A DNA stretch of 21,188 bases from Streptococcus lactarius (GCF_016642265.1 NZ_MRXX01000012.1:4053-25240); one strand, 5' to 3'. Numbered from the stretch's first letter, positions 1 to 7,273 are shown. Notes: a model not told the origin generated them from the letters alone. Made by a program: numbers and translations.

Positions 1-31
1 GAGGCTAGGACTTTTGTCCTAGCCTCTTTTT
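1..31 (+). terminator. Intrinsic terminator / GAGGCT hairpin at left edge
   Basis: Perfect 11-bp inverted repeat (GAGGCTAGGAC, 1-11, with GTCCTAGCCTC, 16-26), a TTTT loop and a run of five T. On the plus strand it would terminate a gene lying left of the window. Read on the minus strand it has the form GAGGCTAGGACAAAAGTCCT, the same element found at the right end of the window. It may therefore also terminate the minus-strand gene at 88-273, whose T tail would lie outside the window. Confidence 0.75.
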
Positions 32-87
32 GATCAGAGAATTCTTCCTTAAAATGGAATGATTGTGAGTTTCATAAAAATAATTTC

Positions 88-273
88 TTAGAACAAACCT
101 TTCAGTTTGTCCAAGGCACCGCTGACCATTTCGTTTCCTGAAACCAGCCCTTTTGCTTGTTCAAGGTAGTCACCGAGGTTGTCTTTGTTGTCTTCGACAA
201 ATTTCTTTGCGGCATCGAAATCTTTCTTTTCGATCATTTCTTTTACTTGATTAAATAAGTCCATTGGATTCAT
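88..273 (-). CDS. Small acidic/helical conserved protein, 61 aa
   Basis: Begins MNPMDLFNQVKEM and ends GALDKLKGLF. The protein is rich in Lys, Asp and Glu, has no signal peptide or membrane segment, and is predicted by eye to be mostly helical and cytosolic. An in-frame upstream ATG would give 79 aa. I choose the ATG at 273 because AGGAGA sits 7 nt upstream of it, whereas the upstream ATG has no clear ribosome binding site. It lies 95 bp downstream of the lactonase on the same strand and has a candidate promoter of its own in that gap. I do not recognise a function. Small proteins of this look are often annotated only as hypothetical in streptococci. Confidence 0.7.
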   Translation of the reverse strand: MNPMDLFNQVKEMIEKKDFDAAKKFVEDNKDNLGDYLEQAKGLVSGNEMVSGALDKLKGLF

Positions 274-329
274 GCTTGGATCTCCTAGAATATAATGTAT
301 GAAGTCGGGCGTCTGCCGTTTTCTCATCT

Positions 330-358
330 ATTTAATCATTTTTTGAAAGGTTTGACAA
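330..358 (-). promoter_or_regulatory. Candidate promoter of the 61-aa protein gene
   Basis: On the minus strand TTGTCA (353-358) is followed by a 17-nt spacer and TTAAAT (330-335). A TGn extension lies immediately before the -10. The -35 matches consensus at five of six bases and the -10 at four of six. It leaves a leader of roughly 50 nt before the start codon at 273. Cotranscription from the lactonase is the alternative, since I see no terminator in the gap. Confidence 0.4.
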
Positions 359-368
359 CTGAAACGAC

Positions 369-1379
369 TTAATGAAAAATGGTACAAACAGCTTCTGGAA
401 CGTAAAAGTCATGGGATAATGAAGATAACCGTCCAGTCGCCGGATCACGTTTGAAAACAGTGGCATTTGGGGAATCCTGGTGGGCAGCAATGAGGTAGTG
501 TTGATCGGGACTGAGGGTGAAATCACGAGGATTGAGGCCATCTGTTGGGACGATCTCGATGAGTTTTAAGCTTCCGTCAGCGATCACTTCAAATACAACA
601 ATGGAATTGTGTGCACGATTAGAGGCATAGAGGAATTTTCCGTCAGCTGATAGTTTGATGGCGGAAGCCCATTTTTGGCCGTCATAATCTTCAGGGAGGG
701 TTGAAACGGTTTGGAAGTGTTCAAATTCACCCATACCATCATAGAAGAGCACATCAATTGTAGCATTTAATTCATTGATCAGATAAGCGATCTTATGATG
801 GGGATGAAAGACAAGGTGTCGAGGTCCTGCCCCTGGTGCCGTTTTGTAGTGATGGAGAAGGGTTAGTTTTCCTTGATCGCTAACCTCATAAGTATGCAGG
901 CTATCGGTACCCAGATCACAGGTAATCAAGTACTGATCTGGTGTCAGATCAGCGAAGTGAACATGGGGACGGGCTTGATTTTCGTGTGGTCCCTTGCCTT
1001 CGTGAGTGTCTTGGTCGATGAGGCTCAGCTGGCCATCGCCTTCTATCTTGTAGACGAGGACTTGGCCTTTATGGTAGTTGGCCCCGTAGACGAGTTGGCG
1101 TTTGTCATCTACTGAGACGTAACAAAGAGGAGCCCCCTCTTCAACAACGTGATTGAGCGGTTGAAAATCTGCTGTGAAACTGGCAATACCACCTTTTCCG
1201 TCTTGGGCACCGACACTGTAGAGATTGCCTTTTTCTGAAAATGCGATAAAGGTTGGATTAGGCTCAGCTGCCACTAGTTCAAGATCGCTCAAGCTTCCTG
1301 TTTCAGGGTCAAATTGTGCCTTGTAGATCCCTTTGGATTCTTTTTTGGTATAGGTTCCGAAATAAATTGATTGAGACAT
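369..1379 (-). CDS. Lactonase family protein (6-phosphogluconolactonase-like beta-propeller)
   Basis: The 336-aa protein begins MSQSIYFGTYTKKESKGIY, the typical opening of the YbhE/YkgB-type lactonase family, which folds as a seven-bladed beta-propeller. Family members hydrolyse 6-phosphogluconolactone in the oxidative pentose phosphate pathway, in the cytosol. Repeated blade-like units of the type 'G.L...HFADLTPDQYLITCDLG', 'GPRHLVFHPHHKIAYLINE' and 'NPRDFTLSPDQHYLIAAHQ' run through the length, with the GPRH and NPRDF motifs usual in the family. Length fits the family (about 330-345). GAGGTG lies 5 nt before the ATG, and a strong promoter lies upstream. No glucose-6-phosphate dehydrogenase or other pathway gene is adjacent, so the exact substrate is inferred from the family only. 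Confidence 0.88.
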   Translation of the reverse strand: MSQSIYFGTYTKKESKGIYKAQFDPETGSLSDLELVAAEPNPTFIAFSEKGNLYSVGAQDGKGGIASFTADFQPLNHVVEEGAPLCYVSVDDKRQLVYGANYHKGQVLVYKIEGDGQLSLIDQDTHEGKGPHENQARPHVHFADLTPDQYLITCDLGTDSLHTYEVSDQGKLTLLHHYKTAPGAGPRHLVFHPHHKIAYLINELNATIDVLFYDGMGEFEHFQTVSTLPEDYDGQKWASAIKLSADGKFLYASNRAHNSIVVFEVIADGSLKLIEIVPTDGLNPRDFTLSPDQHYLIAAHQDSPNATVFKRDPATGRLSSLSHDFYVPEAVCTIFH

Positions 1380-1407
1380 AGGTCACCTCGCTTGATTTGT
1401 TAGCTTT

Positions 1408-1436
1408 ATTATATCAAAGCTCCTATTGGAAGGCAA
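1408..1436 (-). promoter_or_regulatory. Promoter of the lactonase gene
   Basis: Minus-strand TTGCCT (1431-1436), a 17-nt spacer and a perfect TATAAT (1408-1413), preceded by TGa, which gives an extended -10. It is divergent from the promoter at 1515-1522. Confidence 0.7.
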
Positions 1437-1514
1437 TGACTAGTTGGATGTCGGTAAACTGGCTTCCTTCTTTCTTATTTTGCTAGTTTTTTCGTAACTT
1501 CGAGCTCAAAAAAT

Positions 1515-1522
1515 GCTAAAAT
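1515..1522 (+). promoter_or_regulatory. Extended -10 promoter of the AI-2E/TPR gene pair
   Basis: The sequence TGcTAAAAT (1514-1522) is an extended -10. I see no good -35 at the right distance. The transcript would begin about 25 nt before the GTG start at 1554, leaving just room for the AAAGGAG ribosome binding site at 1542-1547. Confidence 0.5.
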
Positions 1523-1553
1523 AGAAGCATGTTGAAATGAAAAGGAGTTTTCT

Positions 1554-2729
1554 GTGGAAAATAAAGAGAAACAGTTTAGTCTATCTTGGTTTTTTAGATG
1601 GTTTTTAGATAACAAGGCTATTACGGTATTTTTAGTCACTTTACTCTTGGGCTTGAACCTCTTGGTTTTAAGCAAAATCACCTTTATTTTTATTCCGGTT
1701 TTTGAGTTTGCAGGAGCAGTCATGTTGCCTGTCATTATTTCTGGTTTGCTTTATTACCTGCTCAACCCGATCGTTGATTTCCTTGAAAAGAAGGGGCTCA
1801 AGCGAATTTTTGCGATTTCCCTTGTCTTTTTCTTGATCGCTGTGCTCTTGGTTTGGGGGCTTGCAGTGGTGATTCCAGCTGTTCAAAGACAGGTGGTTAG
1901 TTTCTTTCATAACTTACCAACTTATTTGGAAAAAGCGAATGCCACCATTGATGATTTTCTAGACAATCGCGTCTCCTCAGATATCAAACCCCAGTTAGAT
2001 GAGATCACCAAGGAATTGTCTGCGAACATTACTTCTTGGGCTAGTTCGATCTCTGGGCGGGCTGTCAATTGGGTCAGCAATTTGATTGGCATCGCCTCAC
2101 AAGTGATTGTGGCCTTGATCATCATGCCTTTTATTGTTTTTTATCTTCTACGAGATGGGAAAAATTTAAAGGGCCACATTGTTCGCTTCTTACCGACCAA
2201 GATTCGCAAATCTGCTGAGCAAGTTCTCTCAGATGTCAATACGCAACTTTCCAACTATGTTCGGGGGCAAATCACGGTGGCTATTGTCGTGGCCATTATG
2301 TTTATCATCTTCTTTAAGATCATTGGCTTGCGCTATGCCGTGACACTGGGGATCTCTGCGGGGATTTTGAATTTGATCCCTTACTTGGGTAGTTTTCTAG
2401 CCATGTTGCCAGCTCTAGTCTTGGGCTTGGTAGCAGGACCAGAAATGTTTATCAAGGTCTTAATTGTATTTGCTGTGGAGCAAACCATTGAAGGACGTTT
2501 TGTATCGCCTTTGGTTTTGGGAAGCCAATTAAATATCCATCCGATTACCATTTTATTTGTGCTCTTGACGTCAGGATCTATGTTTGGAATTTGGGGTGTT
2601 TTCCTTGGGATCCCAGTCTATGCATCTGCCAAGGTGGTGATTGGAGCCATCTTTGAATGGTACAAGGAAGTCAGTGGTTTGTACGAAGAAGAGCATGAAA
2701 TAGTAGAGGAAAAACACAGTGAGTCATAG
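1554..2729 (+). CDS. AI-2E family transporter (PF01594-type membrane protein)
   Basis: The 391-aa protein is multi-pass. Hydrophobic segments lie near residues 21-45, 50-70, 84-110, 180-200, 235-260, 265-295 and 320-370. Motifs typical of the AI-2E/YdgG/PerM exporter family are visible: YYLLNPIVDFLEKKG near residue 67, FYLLRDG near 197, YVRGQ near 232, LNLIPYLGSFLAMLP near 275, and the EGRFVSPLVLG block with the following hydrophobic pair near 315-360. Members export small molecules or act in Na+/H+ antiport, and the 'AI-2' label does not establish the substrate. The start is GTG with AAAGGAG 6 nt upstream. The 3' end overlaps the TPR gene by 11 nt, so the two are probably translated as a pair. 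Confidence 0.9.
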   Translation: MENKEKQFSLSWFFRWFLDNKAITVFLVTLLLGLNLLVLSKITFIFIPVFEFAGAVMLPVIISGLLYYLLNPIVDFLEKKGLKRIFAISLVFFLIAVLLVWGLAVVIPAVQRQVVSFFHNLPTYLEKANATIDDFLDNRVSSDIKPQLDEITKELSANITSWASSISGRAVNWVSNLIGIASQVIVALIIMPFIVFYLLRDGKNLKGHIVRFLPTKIRKSAEQVLSDVNTQLSNYVRGQITVAIVVAIMFIIFFKIIGLRYAVTLGISAGILNLIPYLGSFLAMLPALVLGLVAGPEMFIKVLIVFAVEQTIEGRFVSPLVLGSQLNIHPITILFVLLTSGSMFGIWGVFLGIPVYASAKVVIGAIFEWYKEVSGLYEEEHEIVEEKHSES

Positions 2730-3948
2730 TCAACAAATGGTAGAGGCTCTTGAAAAGCAAGAGCTAAATGAAGCTGAAGAACAATTTCAAAAAGCCTTGT
2801 TAGAGGATGATCAAGCAGAGCTATTAGATTTGGGGCAATACCTTGAAAGCATTGGATTTTATCCTCAAGCGAGAGAAGTCTATGAACAAATTGCAGAAAC
2901 CTATCCAGAAGTATATCTGAGTTTGGCGACTATTCTGGCAGAGGATGGTCAGACGGATCAGGCTTTTGCTTATTTGGAAGAAATTGGTCCGGAATCAAAC
3001 TGGTATGTGGCCAGTCTCTTGGTTAAGGCCGATCTCTATCAGTTGGAAGGTTTAGCGGACGTTGCGCGTGAAAAATTGGTCGAGGCAGCCAGCCTCTCGG
3101 ATGATCCCATTATTCAATTAGGGCTTGCAGAGATCGATCTGGAATTGGAACATTACCAAGAAGCTATTCAAGAATATGCCCAGTTGGACAATCGGGAAAT
3201 ATTGGAAGCGACAGGAATTTCTACTTATCAACGGATTGGGTTTGCCTATGCCAATCTTGGTAAGTTCGAAGCGGCTGTGCCCTTCTTAGAGAAAGCTTTG
3301 GAAATTGAGTTTGATGATCAGATTGCTTATGAATTAGCGACTTTATTGTCCGACCAAGAAGAATACCAAAAGGCCCTAATCTACTTCAAACAAATTGACA
3401 CTTTGTCGCCTGATTTTGAAGGCTATGAGTACGGGTATGCCTTGGCCTTGCAGGCAGAAAATGATCGCGAAAAAGCACTTGAGATTGCCAAACAAGGGAT
3501 TGGGAAGAATCCCTTTGATGCACAGTTGAAGCTCCTTGCTTCTCAGCTTTCATATGAATTGCATCAGCCAGATCAAGCAGAGACTTATCTCTTGGAGGCT
3601 AAAGAAGTGGCGGAGGATGTGGAAGAGATTGCTCTGCGTCTGACTACCCTGTATCTGGAGCAGGAACGTTTTGACGAAGTCTTAGATTGGCAACATGAAG
3701 AAGTTGAAACGGTTGTTACCCGTTGGAACATTGCCCGTGCCTTGGTTGCCTTAGAGAAAACAGACGAGGCGGTCTCTGCCTACCAAGAGCTTTACGAAGA
3801 CTTGAAGGACAATCCAGAATTCCTCGAAGCCTATGTTTATCTGTTGCGTGAGGCTGGAGATCTGGTAAGGGCACGTGAGGTGGCCAACCAGTATTTGGCG
3901 ATTGTGCCAGACGATGTGCAGATGCAGTCCATCTACGATGGTTTATAA
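2719..3948 (+). CDS. Tetratricopeptide repeat (TPR) protein
   Basis: The 409-aa acidic cytosolic protein is built almost wholly of paired helices of TPR type. Clear units include 'LGQYLESIGFYPQAREVYEQIAE', 'RIGFAYANLGKFEAAVPFLEKALEI' and 'ELATLLSDQEEYQKALIYFKQID', with the usual small residue at position 8 and A at position 20. There is no signal peptide or membrane segment. It probably serves as a protein-protein scaffold; the partner is unknown. The GTG at 2719 has AGAGGA 8 nt upstream. The later ATG at 2737 has no ribosome binding site, so the GTG is preferred. The 11-nt overlap with the AI-2E family gene suggests translational coupling and perhaps a shared role. Confidence 0.88.
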   Translation: MSHSQQMVEALEKQELNEAEEQFQKALLEDDQAELLDLGQYLESIGFYPQAREVYEQIAETYPEVYLSLATILAEDGQTDQAFAYLEEIGPESNWYVASLLVKADLYQLEGLADVAREKLVEAASLSDDPIIQLGLAEIDLELEHYQEAIQEYAQLDNREILEATGISTYQRIGFAYANLGKFEAAVPFLEKALEIEFDDQIAYELATLLSDQEEYQKALIYFKQIDTLSPDFEGYEYGYALALQAENDREKALEIAKQGIGKNPFDAQLKLLASQLSYELHQPDQAETYLLEAKEVAEDVEEIALRLTTLYLEQERFDEVLDWQHEEVETVVTRWNIARALVALEKTDEAVSAYQELYEDLKDNPEFLEAYVYLLREAGDLVRAREVANQYLAIVPDDVQMQSIYDGL

Positions 3949-3982
3949 GAAAAACTAACTAGTGAAGTTTTGGGACAGTTTG

Positions 3983-3991
3983 TGGTATACT
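3983..3991 (+). promoter_or_regulatory. Extended -10 promoter of acetolactate decarboxylase
   Basis: TGgTATACT is an extended -10. Only a weak -35 (GTGAAG, 18 nt upstream) is visible. It lies 27 nt before the ATG at 4019, so the leader is very short. Confidence 0.55.
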
Positions 3992-4018
3992 GGTAGAAGA
4001 TAGAATGAGGAGAGAAAT

Positions 4019-4735
4019 ATGGAACCAGTGAAACTTTTTCAATACAATACCCTGGGGGCCCTGATGGCTGGCCTTTACGGGGGTTCATTTACGATTGGAG
4101 AACTCTTGGAACATGGGGATCTGGGAGTTGGAACACTTGATTCTATTGATGGTGAGTTGATCGTGCTAGATGGCAAGGCATATCAGGCTAAGGGATCAGG
4201 CAACCATCCTGAAATTGTCGAAGTTTCTCCGGATGCTAAAGTTCCTTATGCAGCAGTCGTTCCCCACCAAGCTGAGGTGATTTTCCGCCAACGCTTTGAA
4301 ATGACGGATGAGGAATTAGAAGCCCGTATTGAGTCTTATTATGATGGCGAAAATCTTTTCCGCTCCATTAAGATTCATGGTGACTTTGCCAAGATGCATG
4401 TCCGTATGATTCCAAAATCAACACCAGAGATGAAGTTTGCAGAGGTTGCAACCCATCAGCCAGAGTATACACGCGAAAACGTGACGGGAACCATCGTCGG
4501 TTTTTGGACACCTGAGATTTTCCATGGTGTGAGTGTAGCGGGTTATCATTTGCACTTTATTTCGGATGACCATACCTTTGGTGGCCATGTGATGGATTTT
4601 GTGATTACAGAAGGGATCGTAGAAGTAGGAGCGATTGATCAGCTGGATCAACGATTCCCAGTTCAAGATCGTCAGTACCTCTTTGCCAAATTCAATGTGG
4701 ATGAAGTCAAAGATGACATTAATAAAGCAGAATAA
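4019..4735 (+). CDS. budA: Alpha-acetolactate decarboxylase
   Basis: This 238-aa cytosolic enzyme converts (S)-2-acetolactate to (R)-acetoin plus CO2 (EC 4.1.1.5). It shunts pyruvate away from acid products and away from branched-chain amino acid synthesis. The family signature is clear: an N-terminal FQYNTLGALMAGLYGG, then GDLGVGTLDSIDGEL near residues 33-47, and a C-terminal HxH-x10-H zinc site (H177, H179, H190) in GYHLHFISDDHTFGGH. Length is normal for the family (about 235-240 in streptococci). No acetolactate synthase gene adjoins it. It has its own extended -10 promoter and a terminator that starts at the last base of its stop codon, so it appears to be a single-gene unit. GAGGAGAG lies just before the ATG. 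Confidence 0.95.
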   Translation: MEPVKLFQYNTLGALMAGLYGGSFTIGELLEHGDLGVGTLDSIDGELIVLDGKAYQAKGSGNHPEIVEVSPDAKVPYAAVVPHQAEVIFRQRFEMTDEELEARIESYYDGENLFRSIKIHGDFAKMHVRMIPKSTPEMKFAEVATHQPEYTRENVTGTIVGFWTPEIFHGVSVAGYHLHFISDDHTFGGHVMDFVITEGIVEVGAIDQLDQRFPVQDRQYLFAKFNVDEVKDDINKAE

Positions 4736-4760
4736 AAGGTTGAGCGGCGCTCAACCTTTC
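4735..4760 (+). terminator. Intrinsic terminator after acetolactate decarboxylase
   Basis: A perfect 11-bp stem (AAAGGTTGAGC, 4735-4745, with GCTCAACCTTT, 4749-4759) with a GGC loop. The T run is only three bases and merges with the stem. The hairpin begins at the last base of the stop codon. Confidence 0.7.
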
Positions 4761-4783
4761 GTATTTAAGATAATGTTATTTAA

Positions 4784-5084
4784 GAAACTTTCCTTAGGTG
4801 AGAACGGACGTCAGCGAACTTCGAAAAAGTTCCATGACTAATTAAGATACAAAGGGCGTTCGCGGATAAAGTCAAAATAGGAAGTTTGACGCAGAATCTT
4901 TCTATTCTAGGAGAACTTATCTTTTTGACAAAATCCGCAGCCCGAGTTCAATTAGTTTTGGACCCCTTCGCTTTTATATTCCTAGGCTTAGGCTAAAACA
5001 GTTCCCCGAACTGTTTTACTCCCAAAACTCCCGAGTGCTAGAATCAAGATTGCTTCTAGCACTTTTCTCACGGCGGAAAGTTTC
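4784..5084 (+). repeat. 301-bp structured dispersed repeat, copy 1
   Basis: Direct-orientation copy of the element at 13195-13494, about 91% identical (roughly 27 differences, one of them a 1-nt indel). The ends form a perfect 10-bp inverted repeat (GAAACTTTCC, 4784-4793, and GGAAAGTTTC, 5075-5084). Inside are several nested helices. One is a hairpin GAACTT/AAGTTC near 4816-4832. Another is a long-range stem of GGGC + GCGGAT + GTCAAAA (4854-4877) with TTTTGAC + ATCCGC + GCCC (4923-4943), enclosing AAGTT/AACTT and AGAAT/ATTCT. A third is a 10-bp hairpin with a CCC loop (4995-5017), and the last is a terminator-like hairpin (5035-5062). No plausible protein is encoded. It fills most of the 397-bp gap between two convergent genes. 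It is not BOX, RUP or SPRITE as I know them. Confidence 0.85.
5035..5067 (+). terminator. Terminator-like hairpin inside repeat copy 1
   Basis: GTGCTAGAA (5035-5043) pairs with TTCTAGCAC (5054-5062), followed by TTTTC. It is the last hairpin before the right end of the repeat and suggests that the element is read on the plus strand. Confidence 0.5.
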
Positions 5085-5132
5085 AATATATATTGAATGA
5101 GCCTAAAAGTAGACCTCATTTTATTTTTGAAA

Positions 5133-6794
5133 TCAGTCTGTTAGTTTCATGGCTTTAATTTTTTCTTCTTCTGGGGTGACCCGCAGTGTCTTTTGACCGG
5201 TATAGGTCACAAAGCCTGGTTTTCCACCGGTTGGTTTATTGAGTTTCTTGGTTTCAATCATATCGACTTGGACTAGGTTTGACAGCCGGGCCTTGGAGTA
5301 GTAGGCGGCCAATTCTGCAGCGTCGGTCTTCACTTCATCCGTCGGATCGAGATTTCCTGTAATGACGACGTGGCTTCCTGGGATATCTTTGGCATGGAAC
5401 CAGAGCTCGTCTTTTTTAGCGATCTTAAAGGTCAGTTCATCGTTTTGCAGATTATTGCGACCCACTAAAATGATGGTTTTGCCATCACTAGCCAGGTATT
5501 TTTCTGGTTTTTTCCGTTTGTGAATTTTTTCTCGGTGGCGCCGTTTGATAAAGCCAGTCTGGATCAACTCTTCACGAATCTCGGCTACTTCAGCTAGGCT
5601 CGCTTGAGAAAGGGCTGTTTCAACCGTTTCCAGATAGGAAATGGTTTCCTTGGTTTCTTGAATGAGGATGGTCAAATGTTTGACGGCTTCCTTTAACTTC
5701 TGGTAGCGTTTGAAGTAGCGTTGGGCATTTTGGTTGGGGGTCAGAGCCTTATTGAGCTGGATGGTGATGGGTTCGTTGGTATAGTAGTTATCTAAAACCA
5801 CCTGGTCTTGGTCGTTTGGCACTTGGTGGAGGAAGGTTGTCAGCAATTCTCCTTTTTGGCGGAACTCTTCCGCATTGTCAGTCGCTGCCAACTCAGCTTC
5901 TTGCTTAGCTAATTTTTTCCGGTTCTTTTCAAGATCGTTTTCGACCTTGCGGATCAATTCACTTGCCTGTTGTTGCACCCGATCGCGCTCCGCCTTGTCT
6001 CGGTAATAGTCGTCCAGCAGATCTGAAAGTGTTTTAAACGTTTGACTGGTCGCATCCGCAAAAGGAATAGCCGAGAAGGATTTGGTCGTTAGGCGAGGCT
6101 CAGAAGGAGTCTCGAAAAAGGTACGAAAGGTCTTTAATTTTTCATCGGATTCAAGTCGCTTGGCTAATTCTTGGGCAGTATCTCGACCCAGACCTTGAAA
6201 GCATTTTTGAAGGTTTTTAGGGCTTAACTCTTCCTTGTGAAGAAGGGAAAAAAGGGCTTCATCCTTGATTGTAAAAGGATTGACCGCATCCGTTTTTGGA
6301 GGTGCAATATAGGTAGAGCCGGGGAGAATGGTTCGGTAGCTATTTTGTGAGAAGCCCACATGTTTGATGGCTTCGATGATTTTATTGCTGGTGCGGTCCA
6401 GGAGAATAATATTACTGTGCTTGCCCATGATTTCGATCATGAGGCTGACAGAGATGGCATCTCCGATTTCGTTTTTATTGGAGACTCGGATTTCGAGAAC
6501 CCGGTCGTTCTCTAATTGCTCGATCCCTTCGATGACGGCACCCTGGAGATACTTGCGCATGACCATGATAAAGGTGTTGGGAAAGGCAGGATTTTCAAAG
6601 TTGGTCTGGGTCAGTTGGATCCGTCCAAAAACAGAATGGGCAGAGAGCAAGAGTTTTTGGTTTTTCCGATTGCCTCGGACTTGGAGCACCAATTCCTGCT
6701 CGAAGGGTTGATTAATTTTTTGAATGCGTCCACTTAGGAGTTGAGCCTTCAATTCCTGCACCATATGGTGTAAAAAAAATCCATCAAAAGACAT
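5133..6794 (-). CDS. rqcH: RqcH / FbpA-PavA family NFACT protein (ribosome quality control; also reported as fibronectin-binding)
   Basis: The 553-aa protein begins MSFDGFFLHHMVQELKAQ, the NFACT-N opening. Residues D97 and R98 in QLENDRVLEI correspond to the Asp-Arg pair needed by Bacillus RqcH. Middle residues about 270-400 form a coiled coil (KAERDRVQQQASELIRKVEN and following). The C-terminal NFACT-R domain is clear: SDGKTIILVGRNN, then DELWFHAKDIPGSHVVI near 461-477, then AAYYSKAR. RqcH binds stalled 50S subunits with tRNA and adds C-terminal alanine tails to nascent chains. Streptococcal orthologues (FbpA, PavA, about 551 aa) were described as surface fibronectin-binding adhesins although, as here, they lack a signal peptide and LPXTG motif. 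An upstream in-frame start would add five residues. GAGGA 6 nt before the ATG at 6794 decides for the shorter form. Confidence 0.93.
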   Translation of the reverse strand: MSFDGFFLHHMVQELKAQLLSGRIQKINQPFEQELVLQVRGNRKNQKLLLSAHSVFGRIQLTQTNFENPAFPNTFIMVMRKYLQGAVIEGIEQLENDRVLEIRVSNKNEIGDAISVSLMIEIMGKHSNIILLDRTSNKIIEAIKHVGFSQNSYRTILPGSTYIAPPKTDAVNPFTIKDEALFSLLHKEELSPKNLQKCFQGLGRDTAQELAKRLESDEKLKTFRTFFETPSEPRLTTKSFSAIPFADATSQTFKTLSDLLDDYYRDKAERDRVQQQASELIRKVENDLEKNRKKLAKQEAELAATDNAEEFRQKGELLTTFLHQVPNDQDQVVLDNYYTNEPITIQLNKALTPNQNAQRYFKRYQKLKEAVKHLTILIQETKETISYLETVETALSQASLAEVAEIREELIQTGFIKRRHREKIHKRKKPEKYLASDGKTIILVGRNNLQNDELTFKIAKKDELWFHAKDIPGSHVVITGNLDPTDEVKTDAAELAAYYSKARLSNLVQVDMIETKKLNKPTGGKPGFVTYTGQKTLRVTPEEEKIKAMKLTD

Positions 6795-6829
6795 GGGATT
6801 CCTCATCATTCTAGCGTTTATTTTAGTAA

Positions 6830-6838
6830 ATTATATCA
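6830..6838 (-). promoter_or_regulatory. Extended -10 promoter of rqcH
   Basis: Minus-strand TGaTATAAT with a perfect -10. No good -35 is visible 16-18 nt upstream. It lies 36 nt before the start codon. Confidence 0.6.
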
Positions 6839-6896
6839 AAATTAGAGAGGAAAGCCCAGAGAGAAGATGGGGACTAGAAAGAAAATGAATCAGAAA

Positions 6897-6911
6897 TTGC
6901 GAACGTTTTCA
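6897..6911 (+). promoter_or_regulatory. Candidate CcpA cre box
   Basis: TTGCGAACGTTTTCA matches the Gram-positive cre consensus WTGWAARCGYWWWCW at 13 of 15 positions, including the central CG. It lies 19 nt upstream of the -35 of the Trp T-box promoter and about 60 nt from the divergent rqcH promoter. Its target and sign of action are unknown. Confidence 0.4.
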
Positions 6912-6930
6912 AAAAAATGCAGAAAAAGTA

Positions 6931-6959
6931 TTGACATTTTTGAAAGAAAACTTTAAAAT
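6931..6959 (+). promoter_or_regulatory. Promoter of the Trp T-box / trpX transcript
   Basis: Perfect -35 TTGACA (6931-6936), 17-nt spacer, -10 TAAAAT (6954-6959). Transcription would start near 6966, just before the T-box stem I. Confidence 0.85.
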
Positions 6960-6965
6960 GTAAGA

Positions 6966-7219
6966 AATTAGAAAAGTAGTAAATGAAAGTTTCAAGAGAG
7001 CCCACGGTTGCTGAGAGTGGGTAGCGGCAGTTTATGAAATTGGACTAATGATAATAAGATGAATTTGAAACAATAAAAATTCGGTTGGCACACCTTATCG
7101 TGCAACTTGTTGTTAGACAAGACAGAGAAATGGGGAGAGACTATCCTTTTCCCATAAGTGAGGTGGCACCGCGATGACACGTCCTCACATAGCTTTTGCT
7201 ATGTGTGGGCGTGTTTTTT
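6966..7219 (+). promoter_or_regulatory. T-box riboswitch, tryptophan-specific
   Basis: The leader senses uncharged tRNA and allows read-through when tRNA-Trp is not aminoacylated. The T-box sequence AGGTGGCACCGCGA lies at 7161-7174. Stem I can be traced: base TAGT/ACTA, TTTC/GAAA above an internal loop, then CCCAC/GTGGG. The internal loop's 3' strand carries TGG (7041-7043) followed by the usual A, so the specifier codon is Trp. The antiterminator UGGN element is TGGC (7164-7167), whose C pairs with a G discriminator base, as found on bacterial tRNA-Trp. The two reads agree. The downstream gene is a TrpX-type binding protein, which fits. Confidence 0.92.
7177..7219 (+). terminator. T-box (Trp) regulated terminator
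   Basis: A long stem ACACGTCCTCACATAGC (7177-7193) with GCTATGTGTGGGCGTGT, a TTTT loop, and a run of six T. It has one T-T mismatch and one G-T wobble. It is mutually exclusive with the antiterminator that uses the T-box sequence. Confidence 0.9.
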
Positions 7220-7243
7220 GTTTTAGATGAGAAGGGAGTAACT

Positions 7244-7273
7244 GATGAAGAAACGATGGCGTCGCAGTCTTTA
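7244..7273 (+). CDS. Candidate 9-codon leader ORF (MKKRWRRSL)
   Basis: ATG-AAG-AAA-CGA-TGG-CGT-CGC-AGT-CTT-TAG lies between the T-box terminator and trpX. It is preceded by GAAGGGAG at a 6-nt spacing, a better ribosome binding site than that of trpX. One of nine codons is Trp and four are basic residues in a row around it. It would be transcribed only when the T-box reads through. Nothing proves translation, and such short ORFs occur by chance. Confidence 0.3.

Noticed and set aside
332..1115. Open frames on either strand within the lactonase gene (for example 332-541, 584-766, 873-1115)
   Set aside because: They lie inside a strongly supported family gene, have no ribosome binding sites and no recognisable protein features.
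4635..4841. 68-codon plus-strand frame running from budA into the repeat
   Set aside because: It overlaps budA out of frame, crosses the terminator and has no ribosome binding site.
4784..5084. Repeat as BOX, RUP, SPRITE or an insertion sequence remnant
   Set aside because: Length, terminal sequences and internal helices do not fit the short pneumococcal repeats I know, and no transposase fragment is visible in any frame.
6364..6737. Plus-strand frames opposite rqcH
   Set aside because: They are antisense to a conserved gene and have low-complexity, unlikely compositions.
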